This document shows, in pieces, positions 52,729 to 63,343 of a stretch of 64,000 nucleotides of DNA. Under the pieces are notes generated by a model. That model was not told the origin of the DNA. It made no database searches and saw only the letters and a program-made list of their open reading frames with translations. The stretch is from positions 918,094 through 982,093 of the forward strand of contig CAMXCT020002335.1 in assembly GCA_947184155.2 (NCBI GenBank), given 5' to 3'. This DNA comes from Cladocopium goreaui (Eukaryota; Sar; Dinophyceae; Suessiales; Symbiodiniaceae). The first letter of the stretch is position 1. Each line of letters starts with the position of its first letter. The position numbers and the translations under genes are program-made.

Positions 52729-52827
52729 GTTGGTGGTTTGAAACTTTTTTATTTTCCATATATTGGGAATAGTAACCCCAACTGACGAGCTCATATTTTT
52801 TAGAGGGGTAGGTATACCACCAACCAG
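52729..52827. mobile_element. family B short TIR element
   Basis: GGTTGGTGGTTTGAAAC ... ACCACCAACCAG with the core CCAACTGACGAGCTCATA and TTTTTTAG at the splice-like position (TAG in place of CAG). Confidence 0.75.
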
Positions 52828-53841
52828 ATGGTGATACCGGTGATACCAAAAAAAAGAGATCATAGGGTAAGCATGGCAATTTCAAAGATTTTCATCCCGG
52901 ATGATAAATATATGTATTTGGAGATAGGTGAACATCATTGAACATCTCTGAAATTGCCATATTGGGGAAGATCCATAAAATCCATTTATGACTTATAGGG
53001 TATCTACAGTAATAGGGTAGAGTTTGGACACAAAGCCCTGTAGAGTAAAGATATGATATGCATTGATATGATGTGTATAGATCTGGTCATGGCCAGATGC
53101 CGTGATTACATATGCGGAGCTTGATCTGACAGACTCCCCCAAGTAATGATGTGTATAGTATGATATGATCTATGAAATAAATTTCATTATAATTGACATT
53201 TAATATGATATAGTTTATTGTATACATACGTACTACTATTATTATTGTTATTGTTGTTATCATCCTCATTATTGTTATTACCAAGTTGTATTACTGGGCG
53301 GGGAACAACTCCTTTTTATGTAGCTTACGAACCCCTACCCTTAGTATTACTAAAGTATTGTGACAATTGTTGATAGAATATGTATACTGTATGTATATAT
53401 ATATAAACTTGTATTCACAGGGTTTAGAATTGCGGGGAGTATAGGGAATAACTAATACTACAGTATTATTGGGCATTCGCTGTAAGAGCAGGGGTTTAAG
53501 GGTTTATATTATATCGTAACCAGCCCATATTTTGGTTCTTCCTGTAGATTTTACCTGAAACAAAACCATTCACATTCGACACGTATCTAGCACTTCAACG
53601 CTAGCTACGAGGGAGCGTGAGGGAGCTAAGTAGCTACGGTTGTCCATGTTACCTATAAATAGGGGAGCCAAGGAGCTAACACGACTTTCCAAACCACACC
53701 AATCACATGATAGAATATATATCCCCATCATATCCCAGTGCACCCAGTGTATCCGCAATCTTAATCCGTATAAATCCTCAGTGATCTCCATAAATCCCCA
53801 TTGATCCCTATGACATCCAGTGCGTTTTCCAACGCTCCCAG
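52828..53841. other. no supported gene
   Basis: AT-rich with ATGATATG-type words, a TATTATTATTG run near 53237-53260 and a short TA tract near 53395-53405. No coding signal. Confidence 0.5.
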
Positions 53842-53946
53842 GAGAGGACGAAGAGTTTGGGCATCGTTTGGCAATACGCGGGTCGCGGCGGTGGCAAGGG
53901 CCGGGGAAGAGGAGATGCTTGGTCTACAGTATACCCGCCTGCCAAG
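53842..53946 (+). CDS. candidate exon with RGG-like segment
   Basis: After CCAACGCTCCCAG, one frame reads ERTKSLGIVWQYAGRGGG, then KGRGRGDAWSTVYPPAK, ending at the donor GTAGTA. The Arg/Gly run resembles RGG boxes of RNA-binding proteins, which would fit the upstream CCCH gene, but no link can be shown. A second frame (EDEEFGHRLAIRGSRRW) is also open. Confidence 0.45.
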
Positions 53947-54871
53947 GTAGTACCCGGAGGAAACTCATCTTCCAACCCCCAAATCTTGGGGTCTATGTTA
54001 ATATACAGGAGGGTAACGGCACACTATAAAGTAATATATTGATAGAATTGTAATGAGATGTATGTATGTATATCACGAAAGGTAGCGTCAGCTACCTGAG
54101 TTCTCCGTGCTTCAGCACAATCATAGGGGGTATTGGGGGGCCAGCCCGTGGAAAACGTAGAATTCTCGACTTTATGTATTAGATATCAATTATAAGGGCC
54201 CCCCCCTCCCCCTCTAAAATGGTCATGGGTTCAATTCCCACGGGTGACGCGGTCACGGTCCCCCACAGTAGAGGCACACTCTCCATGAGGGAGATGTCCC
54301 TGTAGTCCAGCATAATTGGTTTGTTTCAGCCTCAATAACAGTTGCTGCAAGGGGTCTTAAAAAGGGGTTTTAAATAAACCCCTTTTCGTGCATCATTTCA
54401 CGACGCTGCACAAGACACCGTATCATGCAGTCATGCTCTGGATAAAATCATCTTAGACTGCGCAAAAACGTTTTTGGTGTATCATCTTAGGGGCGCAGCA
54501 TTTTGACACCACTCCTCTCCCACTACACTACCTTTCGTCCGCCTCCGCCTGCTCTCAAGTATATATATATATAATTTGAATACTACAGCAGTTCTATTGT
54601 GAATTGGCAATGATGATTCCTATTTACTCTATTACTGCAATATATACCATATGATACTTATAATAATGCTAATTGCATATACATATATGGATAGATAGAT
54701 AACTAGACATATCTGAAATTACAATAATATGTATTCATATATACATACACGTGTGCAATACACACACATATATATATATACATACACGTATCATGTGAAG
54801 AATATGGACAAGTGGATATCAACCAATAGATTTTCAACATTTGAAAACAAACGTGTTCATGATTCTACAGG
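53947..54871. other. non-coding stretch with tRNA T-arm-like motif and hairpin
   Basis: GGGTTCAATTCCC at about 54227-54241 resembles a tRNA B box/T arm, but no cloverleaf fits around it; it may be a decayed tRNA-derived SINE. A near-perfect hairpin (AAAAGGGGTTT / AAACCCCTTTT) lies at about 54359-54386. TA repeats follow near 54560 and 54768. Confidence 0.4.
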
Positions 54872-54986
54872 TCTCCTGTTAAGGTCCACACTCGTCACCG
54901 GCACCAAGGATCATCCATGGCATGAGTTCAGCCCAACAGACAGTGCACATGTTGAGGAGGCCGTCGGAAAGGTCATGGAGCACTGA
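54872..54986 (+). CDS. candidate terminal exon, unknown protein
   Basis: After GATTCTACAG, the frame reads LLLRSTLVTGTKDHPWHE then FSPTDSAHVEEAVGKVME to TGA at 54984. An inner acceptor-like AAG at 54884 could shorten the start, and AAG/GTCATG could be a donor. Confidence 0.5.
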
Positions 54987-55447
54987 AGAAAAGGGATATT
55001 AATCAATGGTTATATAGATCAACAGCAACATAATGAGTAATGTAATCAATGGTCAATGCTAGTAGTTCATATGGAATAATATCAATATAATGGTTAATGT
55101 CACTATAATGGTTCATGTCAAATGATTTTTAATTTAATGGTTAATGTCACTCGAATGGTTAATGTCAATTTGATGATCCAACAATAAGATATTGAGAAAC
55201 AAAGATGTCGATCATCCATCGACTAAAAGATGGGCCCAATTCCGTTCACATGAAGCGGATTTTCATGTCCAATTGCATCCAAAAGCACCTCGGCAAGTGT
55301 ACTTTGGCTTTCTGGTATCGTAGCTTTCCGAATCATCACATGAAGTTTGAACAGAATATAGAAAATATAGAAATTGATTCATGACCAAACTAACCCCCCA
55401 AAAAAGTAAGGCATTTCCGCACAGCTCTTCTCCTTCCCCGGCTCCAG

Positions 55448-55580
55448 GCCTATCAACGCTGGGAAGCCGGAGGCAAATCCAAAGATCCGGAGCAGTGTCG
55501 TGCTGAAATTCACCTGGAAGGCACTTCCGCTGGATCCTCCGGGGATTATCAATGGGAATTTCAGGATCCAACAGATGGAG
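55448..55580 (+). CDS. candidate internal exon, unknown protein
   Basis: A 133-nt exon follows CCTTCCCCGGCTCCAG and ends at the consensus-like donor GTACGT. It reads AYQRWEAGGKSKDPEQCR then AEIHLEGTSAGSSGDYQW and EFQDPTDG. It is one of the strongest single exons here by composition and splice sites. No family is recognised. Confidence 0.6.
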
Positions 55581-56278
55581 GTACGTAAACGTACCATATT
55601 TCAGGCCATATTTTGTGGGGATATTCCCTGAAATTTAGGCCTGCCAAATAGGCCTTATATATGGTAGGTACCTCCAATTTAGGTTCCTGAGAGGGCCAGT
55701 GAGATTAGTATGGATTAGTGTGACGGGATTTGTGACTTGTTTCAGTGGATAGATTGGATATTTTTTTTCATAGGGAAATCCATTGACAATTTTCATGGGG
55801 AAAATATGTTGGGGTCGCCCATTTTGAGTGAAGATGGTAGTTTCACTGCTTTGGCTGGTGAGTTTCAGATAGCCAAGTCCACTAGATGAAAACTGCCTGC
55901 CCAAAAACACATCCTCCAGAGGGTGTATGTCTGAAAATGGGGTATACCGGTATACCCATAAAATTGGCCATTTAAAGGGAAAGTGATGAAAAACCAGGAT
56001 TTTTTTGGGGGGTAGCGCATTTTCAGACAAACACTTGGGAAGATATGTGTCTTTCTCAAAATTGCACCAAAACCATTGATTTTGCAATACAGAAACGACC
56101 TGTTTGATGATTTCGAGGTCCCCCAGCAGATTAGAAAACCACTTCTGTTGACACAATCAACTTCCTAGCAGCCTGAAAACCAGCTGCATGGATAAAGCAA
56201 CCCATTGTTGACCAACCACCTGGCTGGGTTTGTCTGAACATGTTTTTTTTTTTTCTCCCACGTCGCGAGCATTTTCAG
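55581..56278. other. no supported gene
   Basis: The minus strand is open for 173 codons at 55635-56156, but the peptide lacks domain features and the composition matches random AT-rich sequence. Confidence 0.4.
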
Positions 56279-56427
56279 TTGGATCTGTTGGATATGAATC
56301 CAGCCTTTTCGGAGACAAGCTGGGAAGCTGGGTTGAGTGGTCCAGGTGGCATGGATATATCAATGGACTTCCATTTGGGCACCCAGATGACCGTTGGTCC
56401 GGACGCCTGGTGATGGACTTGACTTGA
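56279..56427 (+). CDS. candidate terminal exon, frame uncertain
   Basis: After GCGAGCATTTTCAG, one frame reads GSVGYESSLFGDKLGSWV then EWSRWHGYINGLPFGHPD to TGA at 56425. A second frame (LDLLDMNPAFSETSWEAG) is open to 56413. Trp/Gly-rich composition favours the first. Confidence 0.45.
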
Positions 56428-56587
56428 CTCTTTTCCCCTTCTTATCCTCGTTGAAACAACGCCAAATATGGTATTCTACGTCAATGTTCGTGATATCCTG
56501 TGATATTCACCGTGATATCAACCGTGATATCCCCATTTCACTTGGTTTTTGACACCCCATCGACTGGTTAGCGCTCTCCATTTCCAG

Positions 56588-56640
56588 GTAAAAAGGCTCG
56601 GCGACGAGTGCAGCGGAAGGAACTTCCATCGAAGGCTTGA
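56588..56640 (+). CDS. candidate short terminal exon, basic tail
   Basis: After CCATTTCCAG, the frame reads KKARRRVQRKELPSKA to TGA at 56638. The very basic peptide could be a nuclear-localisation tail. It is short, so weak. Confidence 0.35.
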
Positions 56641-56724
56641 AGGGGGCTGGTGGATGTGGTGGATGCGTTCTTGACGTGGTTGGTTGGCTTATGTGGTTAT
56701 ACATATGGCTATGGATCAATACCT

Positions 56725-56811
56725 ATTAATACCATTTTTAGTGGGATGAACATCCATAAATCCCAGCTATTTTGGGGTTCACCAGGGGTACAGGGTTTTG
56801 ACCCATCCCCA
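56725..56811 (-). repeat. family E interspersed repeat, minus-oriented copy
   Basis: Reverse-complement match to 24570-24655: TTTTTAGTGGGATGAACATC against GATGTTCATCCCACTAAAAA, with ACCAGGGG and GGGTTTTGACCCATCCCC also shared. Confidence 0.75.
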
Positions 56812-56949
56812 TATTTGTACTACGCTATGCAGTATGTATGTATATCATATTTGCACAAATACACATGGCATGATACGGAACAAAACATCGATGGTGCAAA
56901 AGTGCAACATATACCATTCGAGACGATATACACAAAATTTCCAATATAG

Positions 56950-57285
56950 CATATATGAACCTGGACCATCCACATCCTTTGAGGGCGGAAATCCATGGAA
57001 ATCCCTCATGAATGAGTTGATTGTCTTGGGGACTTCCAAGGCACAGCAGAGTTGCCAGCCTTTCTTCGATGAGGCGCTGTTGATGTTCTTCATGTATCAT
57101 ATGGGGGTTTCATAAATGGGGCTACCCGGTACCCCAATAGCTGGATGGGTTTAGCATGGAAAATCCCACACAAAAATGGATGATTTGGGGGTACCCGTAA
57201 TTTCGGAAACCTCCATATCACTATTTCTATGAATGGTCCACATCTCATCTTGGTTGGAGAAACTCAACTTTGTCCTGAAAAATAG
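56950..57285 (+). CDS. coding segment interrupted by a family C element
   Basis: The left part (56950-57102) reads GPSTSFEGGNPWKSLMNE, LIVLGTSKAQQSCQPFFD and EALLMFFMYH. It is followed by a 112-bp family C element and then 57215-57285. If the element and one ATAT duplication are removed, the frame continues ITISMNGPHLILVGETQL to TAG at 57283. Read straight through, it stops inside the element. This supports the element being either a spliced introner or a recent disrupting insertion. The protein family is unknown. Confidence 0.55.
57103..57214. mobile_element. family C short TIR element inside a coding segment
   Basis: Ends GGGGGTTTC and GGAAACCTCC, with ATAT on both sides (57099-57102 and 57215-57218). 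The core ATGGAAAATCCCACACAAAA matches the copy at 17383. Confidence 0.8.
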
Positions 57286-57476
57286 GGGGGAAGTATCTCC
57301 CCAAAATCGGTCAATCAAGAATATTAATGGGTAATAATGGGTATTAATGGGGAGAAAAGTTGGATATTAATGGAGATACTTCCCGCTATTAATATATAAT
57401 AATGACCATGGTACATTAATCCAATATATATCCATTACGGGATATGTAATGGGTATTAATGGGTATTAGTCCCCTG

Positions 57477-57597
57477 CATGGATGGAAGAAATCCTGCACC
57501 AGTTGGTATATGGTTTATCCCCTTTTAATCCCATTATTTACAGTGTTTCATAGTTACCTAACGCCAAATGGTGCAGGATTTTGTCTATCCACTGTAT
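57477..57597. mobile_element. family D short TIR element, second copy
   Basis: GATGGAAGAAATCCTGCACCA ... AATGGTGCAGGATTTTG ... TATCCACTGTA matches 32518-32630, with a partly different centre. Confidence 0.65.
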
Positions 57598-57749
57598 TTA
57601 ATGGCTATTTCCCCATGATATATAATCATAATCATATATATATATATAATAGTCCCCAAATACCCATAGTATTTCCCATAGTATTTCCCATACCCCAAAT
57701 ACCCACTGTATTTCATGGCTATTTCCCCTATGAATTGGAAGAACTCCAG

Positions 57750-57840
57750 CAGGTCTTGAGCATCGTGGGCGACGTCTCGGGCCGTTTGGAGAAAGTCTCG
57801 GGTCAGATCGCTGGCATGGGCATCGAGGAGCCCTGGGGGT
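57750..57840 (+). CDS. candidate internal exon, helical protein
   Basis: After GAAGAACTCCAG, the frame reads QVLSIVGDVSGRLEKVSG then QIAGMGIEEPWG, ending at the consensus donor GTGAGT. The codons just before the acceptor (ELEELQ) are also in frame. An amphipathic helix is likely; the family is unknown. Confidence 0.55.
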
Positions 57841-58659
57841 GTGAGTAACTGGAATAACTGGAACGAATCACCTGGAAAAAGCTGATTTAGCGGATTTAGA
57901 TCACGGGAAAACTGGGATTTCAATGGATTTGAGATTATGTAAACCACAAAAGATGCACACTCAGTCACTCACCCACAATGGAGGAGTTGGACCACAAGAA
58001 ACTTGGATTCTGCCGCCTTTGGTTGTTTTCCCGTCATCGGATTTCCTGAAGAGCTCCTTTCTTTGGAGCTGCTCGCACTTCCATGGGTAATCCTGATGGT
58101 ATGAGTCAAATCTGAAGATCCATCAACCGGTAGATGTGGTCAATTCTTCCTGTTGAACCAACAAATCTGGTTGGTGGTTGCACATTTCTTTTTGATTGCC
58201 CATCCAACGACAATGGGATGATGATCTTCAGGTGGTTTGGCTCAAGCTGTTGCTCGAAATTTAAATGATCAATCCCAACCCCTTTTTTTGACGTTTGCTT
58301 TGGTCCTTGAGAGCTGCATGTGCACTGTATTTTGCGTTGCCAATCCATATTTAGTGTGTGTTTGGGCGAGAGCACATTCACGGATCTTTGAAGGACATTC
58401 GTCAAAATCATGGGACATCGCTTGAATCTTCATCTTCCAACCCTGCGCTTACACAATTTCAGACGGATGTGGAGGTTACGGAAGAGGAGGGCGAGCCTTG
58501 TGGGTTGAGCAACTTTTTCCAGTGAAAGACCAGGCATCAAATGGGTCCACTTTCCGATCTACAAGCATTTTGGACGATGCCGAGGTTGGGATCCAGTCGG
58601 CGAGTCGGCGTGGCAGCTGATGTGGAACCGTTGCCGGCCACAAATTGAAGCTTTTCGGC

Positions 58660-58953
58660 ATGATGAACAGCAAATCCTGGGAGCAACTTGGGAGCATCAG
58701 AGTGGAGATTGGCGATCAAGATGTGAACTTCTGGAAGAACATCACTGGTTGGTGGTTTGGAACATTTTTTATGTTTCCATATATTGGGAATAATCATCCC
58801 AACTGACTAATATTTTTCAGAGGGGTTGAAACCACCAACCAGATCAAGACGATGTATCCGGAAGGTTTCGAGATTCTTCTGGACGATTCCCACCTTCCAT
58901 TAGTTCGTCACTTTCGTTCACATCTGGTCTGCTGTCCGGCCTGGTGGCGTTGA
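58660..58953 (+). CDS. coding segment interrupted by a family B element
   Basis: The left part from ATG 58660 reads MMNSKSWEQLGSIRVEIG then DQDVNFWKNI. A 98-bp family B element with an ATCA duplication follows. Excising the element plus one duplication (102 nt) continues the frame as KTMYPEGFEILLDDSHLP then LVRHFRSHL, to a GTCTGC donor or TGA at 58951. Canonical GT-AG splicing at the element ends (58748-58842) also keeps an open frame, but a different one (DQDDVSGRFRDSSGRF). The exact upstream start is uncertain. I do not recognise the protein. Confidence 0.55.
58745..58842. mobile_element. family B short TIR element inside a coding segment (introner candidate)
   Basis: CTGGTTGGTGGTTTGG ... 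AACCACCAACCAG with ATCA on both sides (58741-58744 and 58843-58846). The core CCAACTGACTAATATTTTTCAG has a branch-point-like CTGAC and a 3'-splice-like end. Confidence 0.85.
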
Positions 58954-60777
58954 AGTGGATCTTGGGAGGACACAAAAGCGCAGCGGGTGCCCCGGACAAG
59001 TCAGCCAGATTGAAGGTGACAATCTGGGGAATTCAGGTTTCCCACCTGTCCAGGCTTCCATCACCAAGCAAAAACGCACCTGAAAGTCTTGGTCACGAAC
59101 CCATCCTGAAGTGTAATTAGCGGATTTGGCGAGTAGCACAAACTTGTTGCTGGCTGTACGGGACCAAGGAGACCAATGCGAATCCCAAAATAGACCGACA
59201 ATGTGGATAAAACAATCATAAACCATCCCCAACTTCGCCATAAATAGCTGGTATAAACCATTCCCAAATGGCTGGTTTATGACATTGTTTTACCCCCATT
59301 ACCCATTTTGTGAGTGGCTGCCAGGAAGCACAGCAGAAGGAGCTGGAGGGCAAATCTGCCAAGTGCGTCGAGGTTTGCAGTTCGGATTTCTTCCAGAGGG
59401 GTGGCAGATTCACCATGTTTCACCCAGATCATAATCCCTCAGGTTTTTTGCTCTTTTTTTGGGGGGTTACAGGGGGGGGATATGAGTCTGTGACGATTGA
59501 TAAATCAGGGTTGGGCGGGTAATCCATTTAAACAGCTGACCAATTTGAAGAACTATTTTGAGGGTAACCCCTCCAATTCATATATAGTTGGAGTGGCTTG
59601 ACATGGGTTGACATTTCACCACAAGAGCAAACATAAAACAAGGAAGATTGTGACCAACCATTAGGTTTCTTTGAGGCCTCGCTATTTTAGGTCACAGTTT
59701 CAGCTGATTTCCAGAGCTTCCAAGTTGAGATGAGCCTGTCGTGTTTATCGTTGGGTAGCTCTGTGACAAAAGTGTTTAGATGCCAATGTCTCATTGGTTC
59801 ACTCACACAATGTATATTTTTATATATTTTATATCTATACATACATCAACAAGTAAATATATAAGTAAATCGATCAAGAAGTAACCTTGCTTCTGTACTG
59901 TACAGTAGGTTTCTGGATAAATGATATCGACCTAGCAGCGGCGAGCTCGTCCATGCTTTTGTTGCCTGCGAGCTTTGGGGCAAGGGGATCTTACCTTCCA
60001 ACCACAAGCGAAACTAGGCCTTGCGGCCAGCGGTGACCACTTTCTTAGAGCTGTCCTTGTTCTGTGGAGCGACCCTTGGCGTCACGCATGTAGGTTCCTC
60101 GAAAATTGGTGCGGAACTGGAAAAAAACATGGGATTTAAGTGACACAAGTTGGAATATACACAAGAAAAATGGGGATTTGCACTTGCACCATAAAATAAT
60201 AGATAATGGTGTAATGATATGTTCCAAAGGATAGCTACAGCCAATAGACATGCCAAATCGTTTGTTTTGGTAGGCGGACACCCAAATTTTGGAGATGCAC
60301 ATATGCTTCGTGGCATGCAGTTCCAGTCCAAAGAATGGCTGCTGTAGTCACAAGCAAATTGTAAATTTGAAAGGGAAGAACTTCCGGAAATTTCAAGGTT
60401 TTCAACTTGATGCTGCACCCCAGTGGCTTACAACCCCAGTTGTAGCTGTACCAAGCCATATCATTTAAATTTGTACCTTGGGGTTACTACCCACTGGTGT
60501 GAACCACCACAGCCCTGCATCGCTCTTACCCAGGAATGCGTCTATGGAAAAACTGGAGGTCAGGAAGTGACAAACGGGGCACCCAGAAATCATTACACAT
60601 AGATTCTGCCTCACACTGAATCATGATCGTTTTTTTTCCAGTATAGATTCAGTTGGATTTCTCCTTCCGTTTATTTTTCTCACCATTATTAAGCACTATT
60701 AACATCTATTAACCATAAACAATCCATCATAAACCATCCATTATCACTTACATTGGAATCATATTTTATCCAACCAG
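58954..60777. other. no firmly supported gene
   Basis: Some GC-richer patches (about 58960-59110, 59310-59400 and 60010-60110) may be exons. The first continues open from the element-flanking frame, but boundaries cannot be chosen. A TA/ATATC tract lies near 59813-59850. Confidence 0.4.
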
Positions 60778-60910
60778 ACCTGCCATCGTGCAGGCGGTTC
60801 TGGGTGAAAAGCCTTCGGCCACCCTGGGCGTTGCGGCTGGTGGAAGAGATCTCCGCATGCAGACCGTGCTGAAAGCGGTCAAGGAGGCCGGCTGCAGCCC
60901 AGATGAGTAA
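60778..60910 (+). CDS. candidate exon, unknown protein
   Basis: After TTTTATCCAACCAG, the frame reads PAIVQAVLGEKPSATLGV then AAGGRDLRMQTVLKAVKE and AGCSPDE to TAA at 60908. GA/GTAATG at 60906-60907 is a good donor, so it may be internal. It is among the best exons by composition, with a Gly-rich turn and a helix. The family is unknown. Confidence 0.6.
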
Positions 60911-61597
60911 TGGCTAGTTCGGGGTGCGGATTCTACTTAGTAAATAGGCGAACAAAACCAGTTATATATACATATATAGATATGATATATGGAAAAACTT
61001 CTATTATATATGGGATTATATGGGTTGTATATTAAGCCCGTGTTGGTTGGTATATGAGACACCTGTAGTTACAGTTAGAACATGTTAGAAATATCCACTA
61101 CTGGAACTGCACTTCCAGATAATGGCTAGTGAGACAATGGTTGGCTTGGAATCACTTAATGTGGTTTATTTACAAGCATGTTTTTCTCCCCAATATCGTT
61201 GCCCAATATAAAACTGGGGATGGATCAAATCCGATCCATACGCCAATGGGTCCACCCTCAACCACCAGGTCTAGACTGTCTTAGCCAATAAAAAAAAGGA
61301 TGCTACTACGCAACAAATGACAAATGATGGGGATATATTTCATAAATGATGCTTGGTCAATGGTTAAATTGGTTGAATCATGAAATCATAGTGAAACTCT
61401 GCATGGCTTAGGGATGGTTTTGGGCACTGCTTCGATGGTTCAGCAGTTGACGAGATCCGTGACAGCAACCCCCACTACAACTACGACAACTACGAGTTGC
61501 TTTGTAGTGGGTATTATAGTTGCTGTACAGTTCGTGTTCTAGCCTGTCGTACTTCCTGTTACAACTTGTTATACTTACTGTCTCATACTCTGTCATA
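60911..61597. other. no supported gene
   Basis: AT-rich. A run of CCACTACAACTACGACAACT near 61470-61495 is a small simple-sequence patch. Confidence 0.5.
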
Positions 61598-61701
61598 TAC
61601 CCTCTGGTAATCTAACATAGCTATTGAACATTGCCATTTATAGTGGATTTACCCATTGAAAATGGTGATTTTCCATAGTTATGTTAGTTTACCAGAGGGT
61701 A
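61598..61701. mobile_element. family A short TIR element
   Basis: TA-flanked, ends CCCTCTGGTAATCTAACATAG and TATGTTAGTTTACCAGAGGG; close to the 24026 copy. Confidence 0.85.
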
Positions 61702-61908
61702 CTTACTTCAATCTGCTTGTTGTGCTAATCTGCTACATCAGCACTCTAAGCTGTTGATTTCCGGCCGCAAAACTTGTCCTGCAGAGGCTTTCCAGATCCG
61801 TGCCTATGGCAAAGCTTCTGCTGATGGTCAGAGTCCATGGCATCAGATCAGGCCTAAAGTGGACTCAAACCGATAGGTGGTTTCAACCATTTTTTGTTTA
61901 ATGGGATT

Positions 61909-62016
61909 TACACTCTGGTAAACTAACATAACAATGGAAAATCATCATTTTCAATGGGAAAATCCACTATTTCTATGGTCATTTTCAATAGCAAACTGTT
62001 AGTTTACCAGAGGGTA
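61909..62016. mobile_element. family A short TIR element
   Basis: TA-flanked, ends CACTCTGGTAAACTAACATA and GTTAGTTTACCAGAGGG; core orientation as in the 52613 copy. Confidence 0.85.
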
Positions 62017-62140
62017 ATGGGATTGAATGGGAACTACCCTTTGGTACTCAAACATGGCATGCTGGAAAACCACCCATTTAGTTGATGTTTCCAGTGAAAT
62101 GTCCATATTTCTGTTGGGATTTCGACCAGCCATGTTTGGT

Positions 62141-62247
62141 TACCCTCTGGTAATGACTAACAGTTTGCTATTGAACATGGCCCATAGAAATAGTTGATTT
62201 ACCGAACTTAAAAATGGTGATTTTCCATAGCTATGTTAGTTTACCAG
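62141..62247. mobile_element. family A short TIR element, right end truncated
   Basis: Left end TACCCTCTGGTAATGACTAAC; right end TATGTTAGTTTACCAG, without the final AGGGTA. Three family A copies occur within 650 bp here. Confidence 0.8.
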
Positions 62248-62626
62248 ACTTGGGATGGTCGAGATGACCAGCCAAGGGATCAGCTGATCAGCTCCAGTGG
62301 GATCGCCTGTCAGGCTGCTGGTCCAAGCCACTCGTGGTCACTCGGGGAAGAAATTCTACGATTTGATCATGATCAAAGTGCGATTGGCGATGGTCAAGTT
62401 CCGATCGGTGCAGCCCCCAGAGCCGGAAATCATGGGAAAAATCATCGCTTCAAAAAAGCTGTGAAGATGTGTGAAGGGCTCCGAAACTGCGCAGTTCTGC
62501 ACTGTTCATGGTCGCTATTTTTCTTGGATTCACATTGCATGATTTTTGGGAATCCAAATTCTCCAGCATTTTGGGATGGCTCTGGCTACATCACTAGATA
62601 CCCAAAAACAGCGTCAACCGCATGAG

Positions 62627-62704
62627 GAAAGCTTGGAAATCAAGCGACGCCACGCCTTCATGTTAGCCGGCACCTTACTCAATGAGTACAGCCACTTGGA
62701 CCCA
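62627..62704 (+). CDS. candidate exon, unknown protein
   Basis: After CAACCGCATGAG, the frame reads ESLEIKRRHAFMLAGTLL then NEYSHLDP, with a possible GA donor. The frame stays open to 62806. Strong helix-like coding composition. Confidence 0.5.
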
Positions 62705-63343
62705 GGATTTGAGGAAAACTGCCAAAATCACCAAAAAAAAGGGGAAACTTCAGCGACAAAACTGGGACTTTGGAACTTTTTTTCCAGGCTATGGGCTGAA
62801 AGGTGATCAGTATCCTGCAACATCACCAGTCATTGGTCTGTAGGGCTATTTCGAAGCTGTTGGGAAAGCCACAAGATCAACTTGGTGAATTGGGGACCTC
62901 AAAAATCCAAAAAAGTGAATACATTTTTTTAAAGTTTTTTTGTTGATTTCAGAAAATTCAAAAACATATTGAAATTCCCAGAAAGAGAGCCGAGAGCCGG
63001 ACATAGTTTAGCATTAGTTTTTTTTTGATACATAGTTTAGTAGTGAGATTCTTGTTTTAAATACATAGTTTAGTATTGAGATGCAAACGTTCAAATAGTA
63101 CATAAAGGTCCGTCGCACATAATATACATATATATATATACATACATATATACATGTGAAGTTCATAGCCACTTGCTGGCACCACTTACTCGTTTGCCCA
63201 GTTGCAATCGGAACAGACTCCCATTTCTGGCATCATAACCCAGTCATCAATCGCAGTCAAAGCGATCCAATAGGTCCAACCAGCGGTTTGGCTCGGGGGG
63301 ACAATCGAATCCCAAATAGAACAGTGATAGTTGATAGATATAC
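62705..63343. other. no supported gene
   Basis: Contains a repeated ACATAGTTTAGTA word (about 63002-63080) and a TA/CATA tract at about 63120-63155. No coding signal. Confidence 0.5.

Noticed and set aside
54200-54270. Possible tRNA gene around GGGTTCAATTCCC
   Set aside because: No matching acceptor stem, D arm or anticodon arm could be built.
54060-54540. Possible structured or organellar RNA gene
   Set aside because: Hairpins are present, but I see no rRNA or known ncRNA core motif.
55635-56156. 173-codon minus-strand frame
   Set aside because: Composition reflects AT-rich non-coding DNA; no domain or splice support.
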